The translations under genes were made by a program, and so were the position numbers. Under the pieces are notes generated by a model. That model was not told the DNA's origin, made no database searches, and saw nothing but the letters and a program-made list of their open reading frames with translations. Positions 6,859-14,624 of a stretch of DNA of 33,326 bases are shown one piece after another (the first letter of the stretch is position 1; the number at the start of each line of letters is the position of its first letter). Origin of the DNA: an uncultured bacterium (GTDB taxonomy: Bacteria > Bacteroidota > Bacteroidia > Bacteroidales > Muribaculaceae); assembly GCA_905214735.1 (NCBI GenBank), contig CAJMNI010000026.1, positions 1-33,326 of the forward strand. Direction: 5' to 3'.

Positions 6859-9800
6859 ATGAAAGAGATAAAGAAAGTGCTCGTGCTCGGTTCGGGAGCA
6901 CTGAAGATCGGCGAGGCCGGCGAATTCGACTATTCCGGTTCGCAGGCCCTCAAGGCCCTTCGCGAAGAGGGGATCGAGACCGTGCTGATCAATCCCAACA
7001 TCGCCACTGTCCAGACCAGCGAGGGAGTGGCCGACCATATCTATTTTCTACCCGTCACCCCCTTCTTCGTGGAGCGGGTGATCGAACGCGAGCGCCCCGA
7101 CGGCATCATGCTCGCCTTCGGCGGCCAGACCGCCCTCAACTGCGGCGTGGAGCTCTTCCACAGCGGCGTGCTCGAGAAATATGGCGTCAGGGTGCTCGGC
7201 ACTCCGGTGCAGTCGATCATCGACACCGAAGACCGCGAGATCTTCGTGGAGAAGCTCTCGGAGATCGACGTGAAGACGATCGACTCCGAAGCCTGCGAGA
7301 ACCGCGAGCAGGCGCTCGCCGCCGCCGAACGCCTCGGCTACCCGGTGATCCTCCGCGCCGCCTACGCCCTCGGCGGACTCGGCTCCGGATTCTGCGACAA
7401 CCCCGAAGAGCTCTCCCGCCTCGCCGAGAAGGCCTTCTCATTCTCCCCGCAGGTGCTCGTGGAAAAGAGCCTCAAGGGCTGGAAAGAGGTGGAATATGAG
7501 GTGGTGCGCGACCGCTTCGACAACTGCATCACCGTCTGCAACATGGAGAATTTCGACCCGCTCGGCATCCACACCGGCGAGAGCATCGTGATCGCCCCCT
7601 CGCAGACCCTCACCAATTCGGAATATCACAAGCTGCGCGAGCTCTCCATCCGCATCGCCCGCCATATCGGAATCATAGGCGAATGCAACGTGCAGTTCGC
7701 CCTCTGCCCCGACTCGGAAGACTACCGCGTGATCGAGGTCAACGCCCGCCTGAGCCGTTCGTCGGCCCTCGCCTCGAAGGCCACGGGCTATCCCCTCGCC
7801 TTCGTCGCCGCCAAACTCGGCCTCGGCTACGGCCTCTTCGACCTCAAGAACTCGGTGACCAAATCGACGTCGGCCTTCTTCGAGCCGGCCCTCGACTATG
7901 TGGTCTGCAAGATCCCGCGCTGGGACCTCGGAAAGTTCCGCGGAGTGAGCCGCGAGCTTGAGTCGTCGATGAAGTCTGTCGGCGAAGTGATGGCCATCGG
8001 CCGCACTTTCGAGGAGGCCATCCAGAAGGGCCTCCGCATGATCGGCCAGGGAATGCACGGCTTCGTCGACAACAAGGAGCTTGAGATCGCCGACGTCGAC
8101 GGCGCCCTCCACGCCCCCACCGACAAGCGTATCTTCGTCATAGAGAAAGCCTTCGACAAGGGCTACACCATCGACCAGATCCACGAGCTCACCAAGATCG
8201 ACCGCTGGTTTCTGCAGAAACTGAAGAAGATCCACAATATCGACCTGGAGCTGAAGAGGGTCGGCTCGCTCGAAAAGCTCGACGACGACCTGCTGCGCCG
8301 CGCCAAACGGGCAGGCTTCTCCGACTTCCAGATCGCCCGCGCCCTCGGCATGGAGAAGAGCGGCGACATCCAGGACTGCCTTCTCGCTGTGCGCGAGGAG
8401 AGAAAGCGCCGGGGAATACTCCCGGTGGTGAAGCAGATCGACACCCTCGCCGCCGAATATCCGGCGCAGACCAACTATCTTTACCTCACATATTCCGGCA
8501 CCGAACACGACATCGACTATGAGCGCGACGGCCGTTCGGTGGTGGTGCTCGGTTCGGGCGCCTACCGCATCGGTTCGTCGGTGGAGTTCGACTGGTGTGG
8601 CGTCCAGGCCCTCGAGACCATCCGGGGTGTCGGCTACCGCTCGGTGATGGTGAACTACAACCCGGAGACCGTTTCCACCGACTATGACATCTGCGACCGC
8701 CTCTATTTCGACGAGCTCAGCTTCGAGCGCGTGCTCGACATCCTCGACCTCGAGACGCCCCACGGAGTCGTGGTCTCCACAGGCGGCCAGATCCCCAACA
8801 ACCTCGCCATGCGCCTCGACGAACAGGGAGTGCCTCTGCTCGGTACCTCCGCCAAGAGCATAGACAACGCCGAAGACCGCGAGAAATTCTCCGCCATGCT
8901 CGGCCGCATCGGCGTCGACCAGCCGGAATGGAGCGCCCTGACCTCGATGGAGGATATCAACGAGTTTGTCGACAAGGTCGGCTTCCCGGTGCTCGTCCGC
9001 CCCAGCTACGTCCTCTCCGGCGCAGCGATGAACGTCTGCTCCAACCGCGAGGAGCTCGAGCATTTCCTCACCCTCGCCGCCAACGTCTCGAAACGCCACC
9101 CGGTGGTGGTGAGCCGTTTCCTCGAGCATGCCAAGGAGGTGGAGATGGATGCGGTGGCACGCAACGGCGAGATCATCGCCTACGCGATCTCGGAGCATAT
9201 CGAGTTTGCCGGCGTGCACTCCGGCGACGCCACCATCCAGTTCCCGCCCCAGAAGCTTTATGTCGAGACCGCCCGCCGAATCAAGAAGATATCGAAGCAG
9301 ATCGCCAAGGAGCTCAACATCTCCGGGCCGTTCAATATCCAGTATCTCGCCCGCGATAACGAAATCAAGGTGATCGAGTGCAACCTCCGCGCCTCGCGAA
9401 GCTTCCCCTTCGTGAGCAAGGTGCTCAAGATCAACTTCATCAATCTGGCCACGCGGATCATGCTCGGATTGCCGGTGCAGAAACCCGACAAGAGCGTGTT
9501 CGACCTCGACTATGTCGGCGTGAAGGCGAGCCAGTTCTCCTTCAACCGCCTGCAGAAGGCCGACCCGAAGCTCGGCGTCGACATGGTCTCCACCGGCGAA
9601 GTCGGCTGCCTCGGCGAGGACGCCCGCGCCGCCCTTCTGACCTCGATGCTCTCCGTCGGCCACCGCATCCCGAAGAAGAACATCCTCCTCTCCACCGGCA
9701 ACGGCAAGCAGAAAGGCGACCTGCTCCAGGCCGCCCAGCTCCTCCGCCGCAAGGGCTACAACATCTTCGCCACCGAGGGAACCAGCCGCCATCTCACCGA

Positions 9801-10074
9801 GAACGGCATCGAGAACACCCGCGTCTACTGGCCCGACGAGGAGGGTGAGCCCCAGGCCCTCGACATGCTCCACCGCCACGAGATCGACCTCGTGGTCAAC
9901 ATCCCGCGCAATTACTCCGCCAAGGAGGTGACCAACGGCTACCGCGTGCGCCGCTCGGCCATCGACCTCAACATACCGCTCATCACCAACGCCCGCCTCG
10001 CCTCGGCCTATATCCGCGCCTTCTGCAACATGAAGCCCGAAGAGCTCGAGATCAAGTCCTGGCAAGAGTTTTGA
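6859..10074 (+). CDS. carB: Carbamoyl-phosphate synthase large subunit
   Basis: CarB makes carbamoyl phosphate from bicarbonate, two ATP and ammonia delivered by CarA. The 1071-residue length fits the family (about 1070). Two homologous ATP-grasp halves are visible: the first begins KVLVLGSGALKIGEAGEFDYSG, the second VVVLGSGAYRIGSSVEFDW near residue 560. Glycine-rich ATP-binding and ECN(V/L)-type metal sites occur in each half (GECNVQFAL; IECNLRASRS). A C-terminal methylglyoxal-synthase-like regulatory domain lies at about 935-1071 (ILLSTGNGKQKGDL, FATEGTSRHL, DLVVNIPRN) and usually binds allosteric effectors. The start is MKEIKKVLVLG. The next gene, pyrC, begins 74 bp later after two heptamer repeat tracts. 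Confidence 0.97.
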   Translation: MKEIKKVLVLGSGALKIGEAGEFDYSGSQALKALREEGIETVLINPNIATVQTSEGVADHIYFLPVTPFFVERVIERERPDGIMLAFGGQTALNCGVELFHSGVLEKYGVRVLGTPVQSIIDTEDREIFVEKLSEIDVKTIDSEACENREQALAAAERLGYPVILRAAYALGGLGSGFCDNPEELSRLAEKAFSFSPQVLVEKSLKGWKEVEYEVVRDRFDNCITVCNMENFDPLGIHTGESIVIAPSQTLTNSEYHKLRELSIRIARHIGIIGECNVQFALCPDSEDYRVIEVNARLSRSSALASKATGYPLAFVAAKLGLGYGLFDLKNSVTKSTSAFFEPALDYVVCKIPRWDLGKFRGVSRELESSMKSVGEVMAIGRTFEEAIQKGLRMIGQGMHGFVDNKELEIADVDGALHAPTDKRIFVIEKAFDKGYTIDQIHELTKIDRWFLQKLKKIHNIDLELKRVGSLEKLDDDLLRRAKRAGFSDFQIARALGMEKSGDIQDCLLAVREERKRRGILPVVKQIDTLAAEYPAQTNYLYLTYSGTEHDIDYERDGRSVVVLGSGAYRIGSSVEFDWCGVQALETIRGVGYRSVMVNYNPETVSTDYDICDRLYFDELSFERVLDILDLETPHGVVVSTGGQIPNNLAMRLDEQGVPLLGTSAKSIDNAEDREKFSAMLGRIGVDQPEWSALTSMEDINEFVDKVGFPVLVRPSYVLSGAAMNVCSNREELEHFLTLAANVSKRHPVVVSRFLEHAKEVEMDAVARNGEIIAYAISEHIEFAGVHSGDATIQFPPQKLYVETARRIKKISKQIAKELNISGPFNIQYLARDNEIKVIECNLRASRSFPFVSKVLKINFINLATRIMLGLPVQKPDKSVFDLDYVGVKASQFSFNRLQKADPKLGVDMVSTGEVGCLGEDARAALLTSMLSVGHRIPKKNILLSTGNGKQKGDLLQAAQLLRRKGYNIFATEGTSRHLTENGIENTRVYWPDEEGEPQALDMLHRHEIDLVVNIPRNYSAKEVTNGYRVRRSAIDLNIPLITNARLASAYIRAFCNMKPEELEIKSWQEF

Positions 10075-10079
10075 GTAGT

Positions 10080-10100
10080 GTTTAGGGTTTAGTGTTTAGG
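10080..10100 (+). repeat. 7-bp tandem repeat (GTTTAGG), three copies
   Basis: GTTTAGG, GTTTAGT and GTTTAGG stand head to tail, starting 5 nt after the carB stop codon. They are unrelated in sequence to the 9-bp arrays in the neighbouring gaps. Confidence 0.7.
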
Positions 10101-10115
10101 GAGCTGCGATAATTC

Positions 10116-10143
10116 AAAATTCGAAATTCAACATTCAAAATTA
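10116..10143 (+). repeat. 7-bp tandem repeat (AAAATTC-type), four copies
   Basis: AAAATTC, GAAATTC, AACATTC and AAAATTA are in strict 7-bp phase, ending 5 nt before the pyrC start codon. The same heptamer recurs as three exact copies at 30940-30960 after guaA. Confidence 0.7.
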
Positions 10144-10148
10144 GAAAA

Positions 10149-11432
10149 ATGGTCTCTTACGGATTTTCTCCGATATTGATTAAAGGGGGCGTGCTCTGCG
10201 ACGGCAAGAGCTGCCGGCGGGCCGACGTGCTGGTCAGCTACGGGCGCGTCTTCGCCGTGGCCGACTCGATCGAGCCCTGCGAGGGCTGGAGTGTGATCGA
10301 CGCCTCGGGGAAGCATGTCTTCCCGGGACTGGTCGACGTGCACGTGCATCTGCGCGAGCCGGGTTTCTCTTATAAGGAGACGATCAAGGAGGGAACCCGC
10401 GCGGCGGCCCGCGGCGGCTTCACCACCGTCTGCACGATGCCCAACCTCAAGCCGGCCCCCGACTCGATAGCCACGCTCGCCGAGCAGCTCGACATCATCG
10501 GGCGCGACGCATGCGTGGAGGTCCTCCCCTACGCCACCATCACCCGAGGCCGCCTCGGCGCCGAACCGGTTGACTACGCCGCCCTCGCCCCGCTCGTGGC
10601 CGGATTCTCCGACGACGGCAGCGGCGTGCAGAACGCCGCCGCTATGCGCCGCGCAATGGCCGGCATAACACCCACCGGCAAACCACTCGCCGCCCACTGC
10701 GAGGTCAACGACCTGCTCCGCGGCGGTTATATTCACGACGGCCAATACTGCCGCGAGCATAACCACCGCGGCATCTGCTCGGAGTCGGAATGGCGCGAGG
10801 TGGAACGCGACATCCGTCTGGCACGCCAGACCGGCTGCCGCCTCCATATCTGCCACGTCTCGACGGTGGAAAGCCTCGCACTCGTGCGCCAGGCCAAGCA
10901 GGAAGCCCTCCCGGTGACCTGCGAGACGGCCGCCCACTATCTCGTCTTCTGCGACGAAGACCTCCGCGAGGAGGGGCGCTTCAAGATGAACCCGCCTCTC
11001 CGCTCGCGCCGCGACCGCAACGCACTGCTCGAGGCAGTGGCCGACGGCACGATCGACGTCATCGCCTCCGACCATGCCCCCCACTCCGCCGAGGAGAAGG
11101 CACGCGGCCTGGAGAAGAGCGCCATGGGTGTCACAGGCCTCGAGGTCTCGATGCCGGCCGTCTTCACCTATTGCGTGCTCACCGGAGTGATCTCGCTCGA
11201 ACGGATGGTGAGCCTCATGGCCGTCAACCCGCGCCGGATCTTCGGAATCCGCGGCGGCCTGCGCCCCGGCGACCGCGCCGACATCACCGTGGCCGACCTC
11301 TCCGAGGAGTTTACCGTCGATCCCGGGGAGTTCTTCTCCAAGGGGAAGGCAACCCCGTTCGCCGGGATGAACCTCCGCGGCCGCGTGAAGGCCACCCTCG
11401 CCGGCGGAAAAATCGTATATCTCGAAAAGTAA
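10149..11432 (+). CDS. pyrC: Dihydroorotase, class I
   Basis: It cyclises carbamoyl aspartate to dihydroorotate, the third pyrimidine step, using zinc. The 427-residue length is typical of class I enzymes. The first metal motif is DVHVHLREPG with His65 and His67. FSDDGSGVQ, AAHCEVNDL, LHICHVST and ASDHAPHS supply the other expected ligands and the catalytic aspartate. FTTVCTMPNLKPAPD is the family substrate-loop signature. ATG 10149 is preceded by an A-rich heptamer tract without a Shine-Dalgarno site. pyrK starts 13 bp downstream, so the two are almost certainly cotranscribed. Confidence 0.96.
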   Translation: MVSYGFSPILIKGGVLCDGKSCRRADVLVSYGRVFAVADSIEPCEGWSVIDASGKHVFPGLVDVHVHLREPGFSYKETIKEGTRAAARGGFTTVCTMPNLKPAPDSIATLAEQLDIIGRDACVEVLPYATITRGRLGAEPVDYAALAPLVAGFSDDGSGVQNAAAMRRAMAGITPTGKPLAAHCEVNDLLRGGYIHDGQYCREHNHRGICSESEWREVERDIRLARQTGCRLHICHVSTVESLALVRQAKQEALPVTCETAAHYLVFCDEDLREEGRFKMNPPLRSRRDRNALLEAVADGTIDVIASDHAPHSAEEKARGLEKSAMGVTGLEVSMPAVFTYCVLTGVISLERMVSLMAVNPRRIFGIRGGLRPGDRADITVADLSEEFTVDPGEFFSKGKATPFAGMNLRGRVKATLAGGKIVYLEK

Positions 11433-11445
11433 GACCTAAGCATTT

Positions 11446-12189
11446 ATGCCCATACAGTCAGAATATAAGATAATCGCCAACGACCGCATCGGCCTCAACA
11501 CGATGCTCATGCGGCTCGAAGGCCCCACGGACTGCTTCACGGCGCCGGGACAGTTTGTCGACATCGCCATCCCCGGTCTGGAGCTCCGCCGCCCCATCTC
11601 GGTGTGCGACTACGGCGACAACCGCCTCACGATCGTCTACGACATAGTGGGGAAAGGGACGGCCGCCATGGCCGCCATGCATGAGGGAGAGACCCTCGAC
11701 ATCCTCGCCGGTCTGGGCCGCGGCTTCGACCCCGACAAGGCCGGAGACCGCCCGCTGCTCGTGGGCGGCGGCGTCGGTTGCCCGCCGATCTATTCCCTCG
11801 CCAAGACACTGATCGCCCGGGGAGTCACCCCGCAGGTGGTGGTCGGCTTCAACAGCAAGGAGCGCATCATCATGGCCGACATGTTTGCCGACCTCGGCTG
11901 CCCGGTCAGCGTGGCCACGGTCGACGGTTCGGAGGGGGTGCGCGGCTTCGTCACCGACGCGATCGACGCCCTCGGTGGCAGCCACTCCTTTTTCTACGCC
12001 TGCGGACCGACCCCTATGCTCCGCGCGCTCTGCTCCCGCCTCGCCATCCCCGGCCAGCTGAGCCTCGAAGCCCGCATGGGCTGCGGTTTCGGAGCCTGCA
12101 TGTGCTGCTCGCTCGAAACAACCCGAGGCTCTAAAAGAATTTGCAAAGAAGGACCCGTTTTCGACAAGGAGGAACTGATATGGAAATGA
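11446..12189 (+). CDS. pyrK: Dihydroorotate dehydrogenase electron-transfer subunit
   Basis: PyrK passes electrons from the PyrD FMN through a [2Fe-2S] cluster and FAD to NAD+. The protein has 247 residues. The N-terminal FAD-binding barrel contains LRRPISVCDYG. The NAD-binding half contains LLVGGGVGCPPIY. The C-terminal cluster motif CGFGACMCC followed by KRICKEGPVF has the four expected cysteines plus one extra. It overlaps pyrD by 10 nt, consistent with the 1:1 complex of class 1B dihydroorotate dehydrogenase. The presence of PyrK implies NAD-linked rather than quinone-linked oxidation. Confidence 0.95.
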   Translation: MPIQSEYKIIANDRIGLNTMLMRLEGPTDCFTAPGQFVDIAIPGLELRRPISVCDYGDNRLTIVYDIVGKGTAAMAAMHEGETLDILAGLGRGFDPDKAGDRPLLVGGGVGCPPIYSLAKTLIARGVTPQVVVGFNSKERIIMADMFADLGCPVSVATVDGSEGVRGFVTDAIDALGGSHSFFYACGPTPMLRALCSRLAIPGQLSLEARMGCGFGACMCCSLETTRGSKRICKEGPVFDKEELIWK

Positions 12190-13085
12190 ACAGCGTCGAC
12201 CTGACCGCCCGCCTCGGCGACCTCACTCTCAAAAACCCGGTGATCCCCGCCAGCGGCTGCTTCGGCTATGGCTACGAGATGGCCGACTGGTATGACATCA
12301 ACATCCTCGGCGCCATCTCCTTCAAGGGGACCACGCTTCATCCCCGCTTCGGCAACGAACTGCCGCGCGTGGCGGAATGCACCGCCGGCATCCTCAACTC
12401 CGTCGGCCTCCAGAATCCCGGAGTCGACCGCGTGATCTCCGAGGAACTGCCGAAGATGAGAGCCGTCTACCGGGGCCCGATCGTGGCCAACATCAGCGGT
12501 TTCTCGGTGGAGGAATACACCGAGACCTGCCGCCGCATCGACCCCGAGGAGCAGGTGGAGATCATCGAGCTCAACGTGAGCTGCCCCAATGTGCATGGCG
12601 GCGGCATGAGCTTCGGCACCGACCCGAAATGCGTCGCCTCGGTGGTGAAGGCGGTGAAAGGGGTCACCACCAAACCCCTCTACGTGAAACTCACCCCCAA
12701 CGTCACCGACATCGTGGCGATAGCCCGCGCCTGCGAGGAGGCCGGGGCCGACGGCCTCTGCCTGATCAACACCCTGCTCGGCATGCGCATCGACATGAAG
12801 AGCCGCCGCCCTGTGCTCGCCAACACGATGGGGGGATACTCCGGCGCCGCGGTCTTCCCCGTGGCCCTCAGGATGGTGTGGCAGGTGAGCCATGCGGTCG
12901 GCATTCCGGTGATCGGCTGCGGAGGCGTCACCACTGCCGACGACGTGCTCGAAATGATGGCCGCCGGTGCCTCGGCCGTGGAGGTCGGCACCGCCAACCT
13001 CATCCGCCCCTGCGCCTGCAAGGAGATCATCGAAGCCCTCCCGGCGGCAATGCGCCGGCTCGGGCTGAGCAGCCTTAGCTTTTAG
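12180..13085 (+). CDS. pyrD: Dihydroorotate dehydrogenase, class 1B catalytic subunit
   Basis: It oxidises dihydroorotate to orotate with FMN. The family features are NPVIPASGCFGYG near the N-terminus, the catalytic cysteine at about residue 135 in LNVSCPNV (class 1 enzymes use Cys), and the FMN-phosphate loops near VIGCGGVTTADD and EVGTANL. The 301 residues counted from ATG 12180 match PyrDB lengths. An alternative ATG at 12186 would give the classic ATGA overlap with the pyrK stop codon. An AAGGAGG sequence just upstream is one of the few Shine-Dalgarno-like sites in the window, but it is also pyrK coding sequence. Translational coupling to pyrK is likely. Confidence 0.96.
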   Translation: MEMNSVDLTARLGDLTLKNPVIPASGCFGYGYEMADWYDINILGAISFKGTTLHPRFGNELPRVAECTAGILNSVGLQNPGVDRVISEELPKMRAVYRGPIVANISGFSVEEYTETCRRIDPEEQVEIIELNVSCPNVHGGGMSFGTDPKCVASVVKAVKGVTTKPLYVKLTPNVTDIVAIARACEEAGADGLCLINTLLGMRIDMKSRRPVLANTMGGYSGAAVFPVALRMVWQVSHAVGIPVIGCGGVTTADDVLEMMAAGASAVEVGTANLIRPCACKEIIEALPAAMRRLGLSSLSF

Positions 13086-13091
13086 GCTAAT

Positions 13092-13172
13092 ATAACTCTT
13101 ATAAATCTTATAAATCTTATGAGTCTTATAAGTCTTATGAATCTTATAATTCTGATAATTCCGATAATTCCG
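13092..13172 (+). repeat. 9-bp tandem array before pyrF (9 copies)
   Basis: Nine units are in strict 9-bp phase, running from ATAACTCTT and ATAAATCTT through ATGAGTCTT to ATAATTCCG twice, and stopping 2 nt before the pyrF ATG. The first part matches the carA-type repeat (CTTATAAAT) and the last part the carB-type repeat (AATTCCGAT), so this array links the two. It fills almost the whole 89-bp gap. Confidence 0.88.
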
Positions 13173-13174
13173 AT

Positions 13175-13882
13175 ATGAATAAAGATGTGATAGTTGCCTG
13201 CGACTTCGGCACTCCCGAAGCTGCGCTCGCATTCCTCGACAAGTTTACCGATGAAAAGCCCTTCGTGAAGATCGGCATGGAACTCTTCTATGCCGGAGGT
13301 CCGGAGATCGTGAAGGAGATTCGCCGCCGCGGCCACAAGATCTTCCTCGACCTCAAGCTCCACGACATTCCCAACACCGTTCGCAAGGCGATGAAGGTGC
13401 TCTCCGCCCTCGACGTCGACATGGTCAACGTTCACGCCGGCGGTGGCGTGGAGATGATGCGCGCCGCCCTCGAAGGGCTCAAGGAGGGACGCGCCGACGG
13501 CACCCGTCCGCTCATCATCGCCGTGACCCAGCTCACCTCCACCTCGCAGCAGACCCTCAACGAGCAGCTCCTCATCGAGGGTAACATCAACGACGTCATC
13601 GCGAAGTATGCGCAGAACGCCCGCGAGGCCGGTCTCGACGGAGTGGTATGCTCCCCGCTCGAGGCCTCGCTCGTGAAAGATGCCTGCGGCAAGGAATTCC
13701 TCGCCGTCACCCCCGGCATCCGCTATCCCGACGCCGCCAAAGACGACCAGAGCCGCATCACGACCCCGGCCCGCGCCCGCGAGATCGGCAGCGACTTCAT
13801 CGTGGTGGGCCGCCCGATAACCGCCGCCCCCGACCCGGTGGCCGCTTACCGCCGCGTCTGCAAAGACTTCCTCGGAGCCTGA
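13175..13882 (+). CDS. pyrF: Orotidine 5'-phosphate decarboxylase
   Basis: It decarboxylates OMP to UMP, the last step of the pathway. The compact 235-residue form has the catalytic D-x-K-x-x-D array (Asp59, Lys61, Asp64 in LDLKLHDIPNT). Substrate-phosphate contacts come from TPGIRYP and the closing IVVGRPITAA. It begins MNKDVIVACDF, 2 nt after the 9-bp repeat array. pyrE follows after an 81-bp gap with two G/C hairpins. Confidence 0.95.
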   Translation: MNKDVIVACDFGTPEAALAFLDKFTDEKPFVKIGMELFYAGGPEIVKEIRRRGHKIFLDLKLHDIPNTVRKAMKVLSALDVDMVNVHAGGGVEMMRAALEGLKEGRADGTRPLIIAVTQLTSTSQQTLNEQLLIEGNINDVIAKYAQNAREAGLDGVVCSPLEASLVKDACGKEFLAVTPGIRYPDAAKDDQSRITTPARAREIGSDFIVVGRPITAAPDPVAAYRRVCKDFLGA

Positions 13883-13890
13883 TTACCGTG

Positions 13891-13949
13891 CCGGCATCCC
13901 GCGGGTGCCGGGTGAAAAAATTGAAAACCAAAGCCCCGGCGCGGCCGGG
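13891..13949 (+). other. Two G/C hairpins in the pyrF-pyrE gap
   Basis: CCGGCA (13891-13896) pairs with TGCCGG (13906-13911), and CCCGGC (13935-13940) pairs with GCCGGG (13944-13949). Neither is followed by a T tract, so these are not ordinary intrinsic terminators. The same CCCGGC/GCCGGG stem recurs between purB and purA. They may affect mRNA stability or processing. Confidence 0.5.
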
Positions 13950-13963
13950 AAAACCTAAAAATC

Positions 13964-14602
13964 ATGAATAAGGAAAAAGAGATTGCCAAGGCGCTGCTCT
14001 CGATCAAGGCAGTGTTTCTGAGCCCTGAAAAGCCCTTCACCTGGGCAAGCGGCATCAAAAGCCCGATCTATTGCGACAACCGGTTGATCCTCACCGCCCC
14101 CGAAGTGCGCAACCTCGTGGAGCAGACCATCGCCGAGACTGTAAAAGAGAAATTCCCCGAGGCCGAAGTGCTGATGGGCACATCGACCGCCGGCATCGCC
14201 CATGCCGCCATCGCCGCCCACCTGCTCGGCATGCCGATGGGCTATGTGCGCGGTTCGGCAAAAGACCACGGCCGCAACAACCGCATCGAAGGCCGCCTCG
14301 AGAAGGGTGAGAAAGTGGTGGTGATCGAAGACCTCATCTCAACCGGCGGAAGCTGCATCGACGTGGTGGAAGCCCTCCGCGAAGCCGGCGCCGACGTGCT
14401 CGGCGTGGTGAGCATCTTCACCTACGGCATGAAGAAGGGTCTCGACCGTCTCGCCGCCGCCAACGTCACCAACTATTCCCTCTCCAACTTCGACACCCTC
14501 GTGGAGGTTGCCGCCGAAGAGAACTATATCCGTCCCGAAGACCGCGACCGTCTCAAGCTCTTCATGGCCAACCCCTCCGACGAAGGATGGATGAAAAAAT
14601 AA
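13964..14602 (+). CDS. pyrE: Orotate phosphoribosyltransferase
   Basis: It joins orotate and PRPP to give OMP. The length is 212 residues. The PRPP-binding signature VVVIEDLISTGGS lies near residue 120. FTWASGIKSPIYCDNR near the N-terminus is the orotate-site motif, and AKDHGRNNRIEG is the flexible catalytic loop. It starts MNKEKEIAKALLS after an A-rich spacer. pyrB follows 22 bp later. Confidence 0.96.
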   Translation: MNKEKEIAKALLSIKAVFLSPEKPFTWASGIKSPIYCDNRLILTAPEVRNLVEQTIAETVKEKFPEAEVLMGTSTAGIAHAAIAAHLLGMPMGYVRGSAKDHGRNNRIEGRLEKGEKVVVIEDLISTGGSCIDVVEALREAGADVLGVVSIFTYGMKKGLDRLAAANVTNYSLSNFDTLVEVAAEENYIRPEDRDRLKLFMANPSDEGWMKK

Positions 14603-14624
14603 CCGAAGTTAACACGATATCAAG

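Noticed and set aside
4028..10065. Long leftward reading frames opposite purF, carA and carB, including one of about 875 codons
   Set aside because: They lie antisense to certain genes, arise from the strong G/C third-position bias that removes stop codons on the other strand, and their translations show no recognisable domains.
6784..13172. 9-bp arrays as CRISPR-like repeats
   Set aside because: The units are contiguous 9-mers without spacers, and no cas gene is present.
13082..13435. Leftward frame running through the 9-bp array before pyrF
   Set aside because: Its repetitive isoleucine-rich translation is just the 9-bp DNA repeat read as three codons, and it runs antisense into pyrF.
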